Source: Brassica napus (lineage: Eukaryota; Streptophyta; Magnoliopsida; Brassicales; Brassicaceae). From it: a stretch of DNA of 64,000 nt. Position numbers and translations under genes: made by a program. Below, in pieces: positions 12,201-21,308 of this stretch. The notes beneath the pieces are model-generated. The model had not been told where the DNA came from, searched no databases, and saw only the letters and a program-made list of their open reading frames with translations. How positions within the stretch are numbered: the stretch's first letter is position 1; the number at the start of each line of letters is the position of its first letter. Where the stretch lies: the NCBI RefSeq assembly GCF_020379485.1, contig NC_063450.1, positions 51,669,374 through 51,733,373 of the forward strand. Direction: 5' to 3'.

Positions 12201-15200
12201 CGTTTGGTCGAGAACCAAACATTTCCCACTTTAGAATCTTTGGTTGTGCGGTATATGTGCCTGTAGCACCACCACAACGAACAAAGATGGGACCACAAAG
12301 AAGGTTGGGAATATATGTTGGTTGTGATTCTCCATCAATTATAAGATACCTAGAACCACAGACTGGTGACGTATTTACAGCACGTTTTGCTGATTGTCAT
12401 TTTGACGAAAATGTATTCCCAGTTCTAGGGGGAGAAAACAAAAATGTTGGAAGTGATATAAAATGGAGTGTACCATCATTGTTATATCTTGATCCTCCTA
12501 CTAAAGAGTCAGAACTAGAAGTTCGACGAATTATGCATTTACAGAGTATAGCTAACCAGCTACCTGATGCATTTGCAGATACCAAGACGGTAACTAAATC
12601 TCATATACCAGCTGCAAATGCTCCTGCTCGTATCAAAATGCCAAATGAACAAGAAAAGGAGGATGACACACGAGAGCCAAAAACACGCCTGAAGCGTGGT
12701 AGACCTGCTGGTTCTAAGGATAAGAATCCTAGGAAACAGAAGAAAGCTGAAATATATGATGCACCCAAAATAGCAGAAAATATTTTGGGAGAAATAAATG
12801 ATAAGGACTCTGATGAATCAGAGCATCATGAATCGAAAGATAATCATGAGATTTCTATTAATTACATCCATAATAAAAGGATATGGAATAGAAATGAACA
12901 AAATGATCTTGATGATGCTTTCTCATATATCGTGTCAGGTGAGGTAAATGAAGATACCGATGATCCAGAACCGAAATCCATATATGAATGTCAAAAGAGA
13001 CATGATTGGAATAAATGGAAAGAAGCAATACAAATCGAACTTGATTCGCTTAACAAACGAAAAGTGTTTGGATCTATTGTACTCACACCTGAAGATGTGA
13101 GACCAGTTGGGTACAGATGGATTTTCGTTCGAAAACGAAATGAGAAAAATGAGATTACAAGGTATAAAGCTCGCCTTGTAGCCCAAGGATTTTCTCAAAG
13201 ACCTGGTATTGATTATGAGGAAACATATTCTCCTGTAATGGATGCGATCACATTTAGATTCCTGATGAGTCTAGCCGCTGATAAAAATCTTGAGATGCGT
13301 CTCATGGATGTTGTTACAGCTTATCTATACGGATCATTAGATACTGATATCTACATGAAAATCCCTGATGGATTTAAAATGCCAGAAGCATTAAGTTCCA
13401 AACCTAAAGAGTTATGTGCAATAAAATTGCAAAGATCATTATATGGGTTAAAACAATCTGGACGTATGTGGTACAATCGTCTCAGTGAACATTTAACAAA
13501 AGAAGGATATGTGAATGATCCTATATGCCCATGTGTTTTCATCAAGAAAACAACATCCGGATTTGTGATAATCGCGGTATATGTTGATGATCTAAATATT
13601 ATTGGAACTCAAAAAGAAATACAAAAGGCATCAGACTATCTCAAAGGAGAATTTGAGATGAAAGATCTTGGACAGACACAGTATTGTCTTGGCCTACAAA
13701 TAGAACATTCACAAAATGGTATATTTGTGCATCAATCCACATACACTAAAAGAGTGTTGAAACGATTTAACATGGATAAATCAACTCCTCTTAGCACCCC
13801 GATGGTCGTTAGATCACTTAACATTGAAAGTGATCCATTTCGACCACCTGAGGAAAAAGAAGAGATACTTGGTCCGGAAGTACCATATCTAAGTGCAATT
13901 GGAGCGTTGATGTACCTTGCAAATTGTACACGGCCTGATATATCATTCGCTGTTAATCTTCTAGCAAGATTTAGCTCATCTCCAACACGAAGACATTGGA
14001 ATGGAATTAAACATGTCTTTCGTTACCTACAAGGGACTATTGATTTAGGCTTATTTTACCCTAAGGATTCAAATGGTCAAATGGTTGGTTTTGCAGATGC
14101 AGGATATCTTTCAGATCCACACAAAGCCCGATCGCAAACAAGATATGTTTTTACTATCGGAGGCACTGCTATATCTTGGCGTTCTCAGAAACAAACGCTT
14201 GTGGCTACCTCTTCAAATCATGCTGAGATCATCGCACTCCATGAAGCAAGTAAAGAATGTGTATGGCTAAGATCTATAAGCCAACACATTTGTTCAAGTA
14301 GTGGGATTGACAAAAGTACGGGGCCAACTATTCTATATGAAGATAACGCGGCATGTGTTGCTCAAACGAAGGAAGGATATATCAAAAGCGATAGAACCAA
14401 ACATATACCTCCGAAGTTCTTCTCATATACTCAAGAGCTCGAGAAGAATAAAGAGATTGAAGTAAGATATGTTCGATCATGCGACAATGCAGCCGACCTC
14501 TTCACATAATCACTCTCTACTTCGGTATTCAGAAAACATGTCCATAACATTGGAATGCGTCATCAGAAGGATCTATGATTGCTCAATCGAGGGGGAGCTT
14601 ACGTAGTTGTACTCTTTTTACCTAACTATGGTTTTTCCCATTGGGTTTTCCTAGAAAGGTTTTTAACGAGGCAACAAAGACGTTGAGCGAGAGCGGAGAG
14701 TGACACCGGTTCCCAAGGGGAGTATTACGAAACTTAATTTAATACAAGATGGATGATCAAGGGGGAGTGTTATAAGATAAACTTTGAAATGATCCTCCAC
14801 CCCTTTACCAACTTAAGCACTATGATCATCTACTCATCAAGCACTATGATCACCCACTCATTTACCAAATCAAGCACTATCTTTGATATTTTATGCATTG
14901 TTGTTCACTATAAATACCATCACTCATCTCACTCTTTTGTACACCAAAAACAAGAACAAGAGTTTATAATCAAAGAACCATTACATCTTCTTCTTCTTAC
15001 TTATAATAAACTCTCTCACTCATAGTAGTGTTATTTGCTTCCTACGGGTATTAAATTCTACTCTTATTTAAATTTCTCGATACTATAAATTATAAGTTAT
15101 TTCATAACAGATACAACCCAAATTAGCATTTTAGGGAAATCACTACAAATTCAGAAGGTAAAGGTTTAGACGGACCCATTTAATGACCACTTTGTTCAAA

Positions 15201-17070
15201 CATTTCTCCACTAAGTGGTCCTTAATTGACACTATTACACCGTAAGTATATTTATTTAACACTCTTGGTTATATATTTCAATAATCAATAAACTAAAGCT
15301 TCAATTATTGAGGTGGCCTCGAGCCCATCACTTCTTTTTGAATTTTGCATTGACTTTTTCTAGGGGTTAGATTCTCTCAAAAGCTTACCTTAATCAAATT
15401 TCTGTGGAAGTCATTAAGTGCATCGTGTCGCATAACGCGTCGTCAAAAACGTATAGCAGCATCTGAAAAACGTGGCTATTTATAACCCTCACACGCTTTT
15501 ACATTTTGTCTCTTTCCTCTTACAGTTTCGCACGTGATTTTCAGAATTCAAAAATGTCATTTATGTTACAAACTTTTTTTAGTTAAATAAAAATGATTTT
15601 TCACAAAGTGTTATTTTAATGATTTTTGGTTAAATAAAAATGTCATTTCAGAATTCAAAAAAAAAATTTACATTTAAATAGCGAATGTTATTTTAATTTT
15701 TTTGGTTTTATAAATAATTTTATTTATTTCAAATATTATTAGTTAAATAGGTGTAACTAATAAGATCATAAGTATATATTAATTTTTATTTTAATTTATG
15801 TAAAAAATGTTAAATTAACAGTTTTTTTTTTTGCAAAATGAAAGAAATAATAAACGATTAACAATATTTACCTATGCTATTCTCAAATTATGTCAAATTT
15901 TCATGTGTTTTAACTTCAGATGAAATGATTCCAAATATGTTTAATGCAACGTATAATATTTTATTTATTTATTTTATGGAAAGCTATAGTAGTCCTAGTG
16001 TAGCCCCTTTGTTATTATTCTTTTTGACAAAATTTATATTAAAACAAAACTAAAATATGAGGTATTTTAATCCGTAAACCCAATCTTTTTCTTTTGTTCT
16101 GGGTTTTTGGTAGTTCTTATGTTTGCTATATTTAGTTTTAATAGTTCAGTCTATTTTTCTTATTATAGTAGTAGGACTTAACATTCTATTTCTTACATAA
16201 TTGATTATAATAGTCTGTTGTTGGTTGGAAAAACAATTACTACAAATGTGAATATTTCGTGAATAAAACGAATATAATAATATTGTGTTGTGTTCTCCCA
16301 CATTTATAATATTTTAGCTCTAATAATATAATCAGACGCTAAAAATACAGTAAAGTAGACTATTGAGAAATGGATTCATGGAAATTGGGGAGTTGGTGAA
16401 ATCTTACTCCGATAATTTTTCCTAAAAAGTGGATCATTTCATTTTCCGACCTGTCTTTATATGTCGTTTTCAAATCACGTAAAGCAATTATTCACCTTTT
16501 TGTTTCCACGAAGAATAATTATATTAATGCCATTTCTCAAAAAATAAATAAATAATTATATTACGTACGCTTGTAGTATATATTATGTTTTATAGTTTTC
16601 TTTATCGAATTATTCTAAGATTAAATTATAATAGTCAACTTATATTGAGATTTTCTGTGATCGTTAGGACTTTTAATTTTGGTTAAAATTTGATTTTGTT
16701 CAAATTTTCAATAAAAAGAAACCAAAACTTTTTCAAACCAAGCTACATGTTTTCTTATATATAATGAAGTATGTCAGTCAATCAGTCTTGGGTTCGAATG
16801 CATTTTACAACGAAATACTGGTCGTTAAGTAAAAACATAAACATCCTAAATTTTATAACCTAGACTGAGTTTGGACTTCAAAATTAATTTATATTAGAGG
16901 AAATATATTGTATGATGTTTTTTTTTATTTGTGTCAATATATATGAACGGGATTTTAAACTATAATGCTGAATTTTGCAGGCGGATGAAGAAGAAAGGAG
17001 TACATTAGAGACAAAGATACAAACGGCAATCGCAGCTTATAATGATCCAAGTTGTTTTATCAACTTCTAG
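6211..17070 (+). CDS. bHLH27: bHLH transcription factor, bHLH27-like (five exons)
   Basis: Coding exons are 6211-6290, 6387-6552, 7977-8264, 8351-8521 and 16981-17070. All have GT-AG borders and phases that keep the frame, giving about 264 residues. Residues about 54-103 form the bHLH domain: the basic part has [13 protein letters not shown] (the E and second R that read an E-box are present), followed by the loop and helix two ([15 protein letters not shown]). A leucine-rich coiled segment follows, then an ACT-like C-terminal region containing [12 protein letters not shown]. The N-terminus ([13 protein letters not shown]) is what I recall of Arabidopsis bHLH27 (At4g29930), and the neighbouring genes fit that locus better than its paralogue bHLH35. 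Intron 4 is 8459 bp because of a Copia insertion. If it is not spliced, exon 4 reads on to a stop at 8605 and the last 29 residues are replaced by a hydrophobic tail. The gene is expected to act as a nuclear regulator; its targets are unknown from sequence. Confidence 0.85.
6950..7299. repeat. MITE-like element in bHLH27 intron 2
   Basis: Bounded by GCATCTCCAA and its reverse complement TTGGAGATGC. The interior is built almost entirely from variants of CTCCATTTTGGAGTAAAA in both orientations, so it can fold extensively. No target duplication is evident. It sits wholly inside the second intron (6553-7976). Confidence 0.5.
7801..7886. repeat. Fragment of the same GGAGTAAAA repeat
   Basis: Repeated ATGGAGTAATACATTGGAGT units ending ACATTGGAGATGCTCTA, matching the right end of the element at 6950-7299. 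The left terminus is missing, so this is a truncated copy in the same intron. Confidence 0.45.
9178..9519 (+). repeat. 5' LTR of the intronic Copia
   Basis: Starts TATTATAAC, where the canonical TG has mutated to TA, and ends CATAACA. It has the same length as the 3' LTR. It carries CACTATAAATACC, a plausible TATA region, near 9317-9330. The following bases (CGTTATCAGCACGATC) resemble a primer-binding site that matches the usual TGGTATCAGAGC only in part. Confidence 0.9.
9672..9894 (+). repeat. Minisatellite in the Copia leader, 39-42 bp units
   Basis: About six head-to-tail units begin with GGTCGGCCGAGCCGCC at 9677, 9716, 9755, 9794, 9833 and (diverged) 9875. The first five are spaced exactly 39 bp apart. 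Each carries the 8-bp palindrome TCGGCCGA or a one-base variant, in contrast to the AT-rich spacer TTATATCTTGTTTATTATTTA. Two older relatives (GGTCGGTATACCGCC near 9588 and GGCCGGAATACCGCC near 9628) precede them. The array lies between the primer-binding site and the coding region. Confidence 0.9.
10185..10352 (+). CDS. Small hydrophobic ORF (55 aa) in the Copia leader
   Basis: An open frame of 55 codons lies 42 bp upstream of gag, starting AAAGATGATTC. After MIRA the protein has a hydrophobic run ([17 protein letters not shown]). A short acidic link ([10 protein letters not shown]) leads to a second hydrophobic run ([19 protein letters not shown]) and the ending NVNGF. Two membrane helices are predicted by eye. 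I do not recognise a family and standard Copia elements have no such gene. It may be an accidental ORF in a leader, an upstream regulatory ORF, or a small captured protein. Only the open frame and hydrophobicity are seen. Confidence 0.4.
   Translation: MIRALLFLCAIFICVSIYGLFDGEFTPSEFKMIIGLILFTSLLLVIACMVNVNGF
10394..10879 (+). CDS. Copia gag, internally deleted
   Basis: 161 codons. The N-terminus is a typical Copia capsid start ([19 protein letters not shown]...). At about residue 97 ([10 protein letters not shown]) it jumps within a few residues to a CCHC zinc knuckle ([14 protein letters not shown]). In intact relatives the rest of the capsid separates these parts, so a large in-frame deletion is inferred. 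The protein ends at a TAG before the spacer. It would be unlikely to assemble particles alone, though the nucleic-acid-binding knuckle remains. Confidence 0.8.
   Translation: MANVEKLQFPALKITGENYVRWVTNVKPYLVIKKRNITEAIKVGNKSPPEYIAEAIIFLKKHLDENLTHDYGDVEDPAVLWQALKDRFDHQKEINLPHALEEWKCYKCGCKGHWSRTCRTPPHLCKLYQESIKGKAKEMNLTKNVEGTSYLESSDFANELD
10880..11056 (+). other. Gag-pol spacer with a splice-acceptor-like 3' end
   Basis: An AT-rich, multiply stopped stretch separates gag and pol instead of a frameshift or readthrough site. Just inside the pol frame, at about 11065-11094, TTATGATAATTTCAG followed by AAATGG looks like a 3' splice site. Subgenomic splicing is known in Arabidopsis Copia elements for the gag message. 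Whether it occurs here is inference. Confidence 0.4.
11057..14509 (+). CDS. Copia pol polyprotein (protease, integrase, RT, RNase H)
   Basis: An uninterrupted frame of 1150 codons. In order: aspartic protease site ([10 protein letters not shown], about residue 27), GAG-pre-integrase (WHDRLGHPG), and integrase core with [15 protein letters not shown] and the later Glu in NGLAESL. Then reverse transcriptase from about [12 protein letters not shown] with [12 protein letters not shown] and the catalytic YVDDL, and finally RNase H with [18 protein letters not shown] and YEDNAA. It ends CDNAADLFT. The real start may be the second Met (MDQN, 11087) after a possible splice acceptor. All catalytic motifs I can check are present, so the enzyme part could be functional. 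Confidence 0.9.
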   Translation: MFMIISEMDQNTNGAKSKKRIREICIPDSGTTHTILRQKRYFSDIKPTRIVVNTISGPADVIEGTGKANFTLPNGTKFSINNALYSPSSKRNLLSFKDIYLHGYDTQSATEDGKKYMYVISEKCGRKHILEKFPELPSGLHHTYIDEIESNLVVKRNPEEFTLWHDRLGHPGSTMMRRIIESSHGHSLKIQEISQGNKMTCVACSLGKLIVRPSPTKIEKESPKFLERIQGDICGPIHPPCGPFHYFMVLIDASSRWSHICLLSSRNVAFARFLTQIIKLRAQFPDYTIKRVRLDNAGEFTSQAFNDYCMVMGIEVEHSVAHVHTQNGLAESLIKRLQLIARPLIMRSKLPTSVWGHAILHAEALIRIRPSAYHKYSPLQLAFGREPNISHFRIFGCAVYVPVAPPQRTKMGPQRRLGIYVGCDSPSIIRYLEPQTGDVFTARFADCHFDENVFPVLGGENKNVGSDIKWSVPSLLYLDPPTKESELEVRRIMHLQSIANQLPDAFADTKTVTKSHIPAANAPARIKMPNEQEKEDDTREPKTRLKRGRPAGSKDKNPRKQKKAEIYDAPKIAENILGEINDKDSDESEHHESKDNHEISINYIHNKRIWNRNEQNDLDDAFSYIVSGEVNEDTDDPEPKSIYECQKRHDWNKWKEAIQIELDSLNKRKVFGSIVLTPEDVRPVGYRWIFVRKRNEKNEITRYKARLVAQGFSQRPGIDYEETYSPVMDAITFRFLMSLAADKNLEMRLMDVVTAYLYGSLDTDIYMKIPDGFKMPEALSSKPKELCAIKLQRSLYGLKQSGRMWYNRLSEHLTKEGYVNDPICPCVFIKKTTSGFVIIAVYVDDLNIIGTQKEIQKASDYLKGEFEMKDLGQTQYCLGLQIEHSQNGIFVHQSTYTKRVLKRFNMDKSTPLSTPMVVRSLNIESDPFRPPEEKEEILGPEVPYLSAIGALMYLANCTRPDISFAVNLLARFSSSPTRRHWNGIKHVFRYLQGTIDLGLFYPKDSNGQMVGFADAGYLSDPHKARSQTRYVFTIGGTAISWRSQKQTLVATSSNHAEIIALHEASKECVWLRSISQHICSSSGIDKSTGPTILYEDNAACVAQTKEGYIKSDRTKHIPPKFFSYTQELEKNKEIEVRYVRSCDNAADLFT
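14768..15109 (+). repeat. 3' LTR of the intronic Copia
   Basis: TGTTATAAG...TTCATAACA, with short TGTTAT/ATAACA terminal inverted repeats. It differs from the 5' LTR in the terminal TG, one G/C a few bases in, and two internal transitions/transversions. It is followed directly by GATAC. Confidence 0.9.
15115..16980 (+). other. Remainder of bHLH27 intron 4
   Basis: AT-rich intronic sequence between the Copia and the last exon. It ends TGAATTTTGCAG at the acceptor. No other bounded repeat was identified. Confidence 0.6.
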
Positions 17071-17174
17071 TTTATTTCTTTGTACTAAAACCTGTTCTTT
17101 CATGCAATAATATTTGTGAAGAGGTATTGTTTTGTGTGATGGTACTATCGTAATGGTGTTTATTCGAGCTTTAA

Positions 17175-17403
17175 TTTTACCTTCTGTTTGCCAATGAGAA
17201 AGTTTTAGATCAAGAAACAAGTGAAGTAGATTCTCCTCTTCCCATTTCTTCTCAACCAAGCATTGAGTTTCCAGTAGCTGAGTCTGTTGATGAAGCGGAC
17301 AAGGAAGATAGAACTGTGGTTGTAAGTAAGGAGCGTACTAAGGTTGTACCAGGAAAGTTCCAGTGGTTTTGGAAGTTTGGACGCAATCTCATTATATATA
17401 TAG
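17175..17403 (+). pseudogene. Exon relic, probably of a TBC/Rab-GAP gene
   Basis: An open segment with coding-like composition reads LDQETSEVDSPLPISSQPS, then a run of acidic residues, then VPGKFQWFWKFGRN. The last motif resembles what I recall of the Arabidopsis TBC/Rab-GAP proteins such as At4g29950. That gene lies between bHLH27 and the EBS7 gene in Arabidopsis, exactly the position here. There is no start codon, no TBC domain and no partner exons in the surrounding sequence, so it appears to be a remnant left by gene loss. The assignment rests on memory of the family plus synteny. Confidence 0.4.
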
Positions 17404-17493
17404 GTATCCTATTTTTGTACTGTAAAGTATTGATTCTTAGAGCACAGAATAAATAAAGGAAGTCGCATACATTAAGTTGTTGAAGATTTGACT

Positions 17494-18699
17494 CTAAAGG
17501 TTAAAATTCTTCCTGAGTTGCTTCTGTTGAAGAAGTGTGCAGAAAGAAAAAAGATTAGACTCTATGTTGTGGAAGCCAGGGAGTAGTGATGTTATGAAGC
17601 CGAAAACAATCATCTGAATCTCTTTCACTATCCCCCACCATTGATTCCCTTGTTGTGCTGCATCCACATTTTCGTTTGCGTTTGCTCTGTTCCTGTTGTC
17701 AGCTCCATTCTCTTGTCCCTCTGCACAAACAAATTGCTTCTGCATAAGTTGTTGCTGTGATGACTTCAGATAATAACCATGGGAAAGAGAGAGAGATTGC
17801 AAGAAAGTAATATATTACCGGGAGCTGCATCTTCGTTTAGTGGCACTGCAGCTGCTGCAGGAGGATCATTATCAGCAGGTCGATTAGGCCGAGGTGGCGG
17901 TGGCACTGCTGCTCTATGCATACCTTGTGAGAGCCATCGCACAAACGGTGCAAGAGCTCCAGTCTGGTATCTGTCAAGTTCCCCAACACCAAACAGAGAT
18001 CAGAATCTGATAGTGGCTGTAATCAGATCTCAGATAAAAAACCAGATTCTCTAAACACTTACAAGTAAATGATGGTGGCGAAGATCACAAGAACAGCGAG
18101 CCTCTGTCTCGATCCATCAGCAAGCTTGAGTATAAGGAAAATGTAAAGCTGGAAGGCGATCTCGAATCTCCGTACCACCACTTGCCTCTGATGTGCAGGC
18201 TGTTGCTGTTGGTCTAGCTCTGAACCCTGCCCGGCTTGCGCTTGGTTCTCTCTCCCCCACCCTCACTCTCATTACTTGGTCTAGCTCTGAACCAAAAATA
18301 TAAAAAACCCATCAACCCCAAAAGAAAAGACACAATATCAAAGCCTATAAACTAAGTGATTTGACCTAAATGAGGCAAAAGGATCAACTTTGCAATTACA
18401 AGATCAAGAAGCCTATAGTTTTCTACACTTACAGTCATCTAAAGTATCAAACTTTGATGTTAATTCTTATGGCTAACCAATGAATATGATTCCAAATCAA
18501 ACAAACCTACCTGGGGCTTGAACACAGCTACTTCGCCTGAAGAAGAAGAAGGAGGTTTCTGTAACGCTGCTGAAGAAGAAGTGTCACCTTCTCGGATTCT
18601 TCCGCCATCTCTCCGAAGGATGATTCTGATCACTTCTCGCCGAGGAGATGAATTGCTCTGCTCATTCGCAGCTCCTCCAATTATATTTGGACACGTCAT
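17494..18699 (-). CDS. EBS7-like ER membrane protein (four exons)
   Basis: Coding exons on the minus strand are 18511-18699, 18063-18226, 17819-17970 and 17494-17720. Phases agree, giving about 243 residues. Features include an acidic/Ser-rich start, a conserved block RQVVVRRFEIAFQLYIFLILKLA then RQRLAVLVIFATIIYL (membrane segments), YQTGALAPFVRWLSQGM, a Pro/Ala-rich linker, and a final WWGIVKEIQMIVFGFITSLLPGF. This resembles Arabidopsis At4g29960 (EBS7), an ER membrane component of HRD1-mediated protein degradation, and its place in the gene order fits. The start of exon 2 is uncertain. A 16-18-bp segment around GGTTCAGAGCTAGACC is repeated 67 bp apart (18211-18226 and 18278-18293). The better-looking acceptor in the upstream copy leads straight into an in-frame TAG. 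18226 or 18247 keep the frame but have poor pyrimidine tracts. The gene could be damaged. Confidence 0.55.
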
Positions 18700-18719
18700 C
18701 GATACTATTTAATTTTGCA

Positions 18720-19440
18720 TTTCTGTATAAATTGCACACAGACTCCTCTTCTTTACAAACTTAACTAATTTGCACCTAGTTATTTGTTTTGTGCTCACTT
18801 TCCAGTTTATCAATCCAAATCCGGTTTGGCTTTTGTTTTGTACCCAAATAAAAAATCTGACTACAATTCAAATTGAAGATTGGTTTGGTTTAACTAAAAG
18901 GAGTGGGGGCCGTAAACATGAAGCAACAAATTTATGAATTAGTGTTTAGACTACTGTGCACACCTATTACCAAATTTGATGTTGATAACGGTTAATGGCT
19001 GCCTGAGATTTTGGGGGCTATAGACGATTTAAGAAAGATTTCTATAGTTTGGAGGTTTAAATTTTTTTTTTACAAATTTTGAGCCTTATTTATGCATACA
19101 TTTTTTTCAAAAAATTTGGAGGTTCGAAGCGAATGTTTTATCCGGCTTGGCCCAAGACTCTGCGTTGACATAACCGATGCTAGTGCCACAAATTTGGATG
19201 ATTATGGCAGTGATGACATGATTAAAGCAATTGTACAATTCATTATCACATCAAGGTATTCTATGGGCCTGCGAATGGATTGAGTTGTGTGACTTGTGAA
19301 GTTGAGACAATGGTGGAATTATAAAGGCTAATTTCCACGTGAACCCATACATTTCTCAAAACATATTCCATGTAGAACTTTTTCTTAACCAATTTTAAAA
19401 TACTAAAAAATAGAAAGAAACACAAAATGGAAAAGCGAAT
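18720..19440. other. Intergenic, no gene seen
   Basis: Short spacer between the EBS7-like start and the FAS1 gene. An open stretch at 19092-19283 shows no family resemblance and is not called. Confidence 0.5.
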
Positions 19441-19454
19441 AAAAGGTAACTTTA

Positions 19455-19952
19455 TTAATATAGATCGTCGCCACCGTAACGAGAGAAGTTAAAGGGAGAA
19501 GCGATGCGATGTATAACAATGGAAGGAGAGACGAACAAATCTGGCTCCGAGACGACCACACCGTCGAGCGTAAAACCCGAAGCTGAGTTGTTGGTTACAA
19601 GGATGGAGTTTCCAGAGAGAAGCGTCGGGATGCGAGAGAGAGGCTCCATGAGGCTAATGTTGTAGAAGTGGAGCAGCTGTGGGACGATGTGGTAAGCAGC
19701 TACGAGCGGTGACGTTGCGTTGATTCCTTCGACCGGCGTTTTGGGGAGGAAGAGGGTTGAAGTGAGAACTTGACCGTGTATCTCGTCGTTTGTTGCGAGG
19801 AAAGCTGGGCTCCAATCTTCGAAACTTCCTCCGGAGATCATTGCGTCGATGATTTTGAATATGAGTTTGCCTTGATCGGATGCAAGCAAGGTGGAGGATG
19901 TAGTGGTTATGATGAGGATGAGGACTAGAGGGAGGTGCTTGTTGCTTGCCAT
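19455..19952 (-). CDS. Single FAS1 (fasciclin-like) domain secreted protein
   Basis: An intact single-exon frame of 165 residues. Residues 1-24 form a classical signal peptide (LPLVLILIITTTSSTLLA). The rest resembles one plant fasciclin-like domain: DAMISGGSFEDWSPAFLA, the segment DEIHGQVLTSTLFLP, a YHIVPQLLHFYNI H-box-like region, and GFTLDGVVVSEPDLFVSPSIVIHRI as the second conserved box. It ends shortly after the domain with no C-terminal hydrophobic GPI signal, so secretion or wall localisation without a membrane anchor is inferred. It has several possible N-glycosylation sites. It lacks the Pro/Ala-rich arabinogalactan regions of typical FLAs. Its exact Arabidopsis counterpart was not recognised. 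Confidence 0.7.
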   Translation of the reverse strand: MASNKHLPLVLILIITTTSSTLLASDQGKLIFKIIDAMISGGSFEDWSPAFLATNDEIHGQVLTSTLFLPKTPVEGINATSPLVAAYHIVPQLLHFYNISLMEPLSRIPTLLSGNSILVTNNSASGFTLDGVVVSEPDLFVSPSIVIHRIASPFNFSRYGGDDLY

Positions 19953-20429
19953 GAAAGAAATTAGATGAAACCTAAATTTCTTTAGGGCAAGAAGATATGG
20001 TGATTGGAAAATTGTTGGAGTGTTTGAGGTTTTTTTTAATTTGTTTATTTATTCATTTAGGAGAATAAGATGGGAATTTTAAGGTGAGGAATAGTAGTAG
20101 TTGGATCATGTAAACTAGGATCATGTAAACTAGTTTTGTATTTGGTTTTGTAGTTGGACAATGCAAAAGCTGTAGTATGTTTTCAAGTGCATTTTACATG
20201 AGTCATGGCTGATTTGAACTACAATTTTGAGATTTTTTTCACAAAATATAGCAATATGATTAAATATGAATCTATATTGATGATGCATGTTAATGATGGG
20301 ATGATGACTGCAAGACGATACTAAACATCTGTGATCATAGTGATTTTAGTATAACACTTGGTACTGTTTTCACTCCATATATATATATTTGTGACACTCT
20401 CTACATTATATATTTTAAAGTAGTGAAAC

Positions 20430-20886
20430 CCATGTTTTAAAAATATGCCGCCTAGTCGTCTAGGCGCTACGCGTCACTCTTCCGCCTCGATTTATACCAA
20501 ATCAGTTTAAAAAATCGGATATCCGATTTTTTCCGCCTAGACCGTCTAAATGACCGCCTAATCTATTTTTATTTATTTTTTTATTTTTTTTAATAATATT
20601 GTTATTTGTTTATTTGATCTAAAATTTTATAAATATCATTTACATTCATAATTTTGATGAAAATTATACTATATTAAGTTTATATATTCTATTTGGGTGC
20701 TTTATACAATCTTAAACATGAAAATGTATTAATGTTATACACAATTAAAGATTAACATGTTTTATAATATAGTAAACCATCTAAAAATTCCGCCCCGCAT
20801 AATTTCTGATTAATCTATGATTTTCTCTTTAGGCGCTAGGCCCAACCTGACCGCCCGACTAGCGCCTAGCGCGTTCCCGAACAGGG
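20430..20886. mobile_element. hAT-type MITE (457 bp) with 8-bp target duplication
   Basis: Flanked by the perfect 8-bp duplication AGTGAAAC (20422-20429 and 20887-20894), diagnostic of hAT. The ends are CCATGTTTTAAA and, reversed, CCCTGTTCGGGAA, which share only a short inverted repeat. The subterminal regions carry many copies of the GCCTAG/CTAGGC motif (CCGCCTAGTCGTCTAGGCGCTACGCG on the left, AGCGCCTAGCGCG on the right), typical of transposase-binding arrays. The centre is AT-rich and non-coding. Confidence 0.75.
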
Positions 20887-21308
20887 AGTGAAACTCTATT
20901 ATTTAGAGGTAATTTTTACTCTAATGTATGATTATATAATAAAATTGTTATAGTTTGTAGAAAAATATAGAAAATTGCTATTTTCACTTTTATTTATAAA
21001 AAAACAAAATAAAATAGTTGGTGATTTTTGCTCGAATGTGTAACATTTTTATAGAAAAAGGTTGGAAATACTCTAATAATCAACAATTTATCTCCGGTTT
21101 ATCGTTCAGAACCGAACAAACCAGTACCTAACAATCAATCTAAAACCAATTTAAAATTATCAAATAAAACCAAATAAAACCAAAACAAAAAAACCAAACC
21201 GAAACTCCCTCAGTTTTATTGTCAGCTTGTCTCTCGATCCCCAATTCGTGGATTAGGTTTTAACTTTTATACATCTCGTCGCGCAAACAACGAATCGAGA
21301 TAAAAAAA

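Larger units (their letters stand above)
9173..15114 (+). mobile_element. Ty1-copia LTR retrotransposon inside bHLH27 intron 4
   Basis: The element spans 9178-15109, flanked by the 5-bp target duplication GATAC (9173-9177 and 15110-15114). The 342-bp LTRs differ at about four positions (roughly 1.2 percent), so the insertion is recent. Order: 5' LTR, minisatellite leader, small hydrophobic ORF, gag, spacer, pol (protease, integrase, reverse transcriptase, RNase H), polypurine tract (AAGGGGGAG, ending at 14767), 3' LTR. Integrase before reverse transcriptase defines the Copia superfamily. It is in the same orientation as the host gene. Gag looks internally shortened while pol is open, so it is probably dependent on helper copies. 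Confidence 0.92.

Noticed and set aside
16790..16840. tRNA or SINE B-box (GGTTCGAATGC)
   Set aside because: No A-box at the right distance and no cloverleaf can be drawn.
19092..19283. 63-codon open frame as a gene
   Set aside because: No family resemblance, no start context or splice partners; probably chance.
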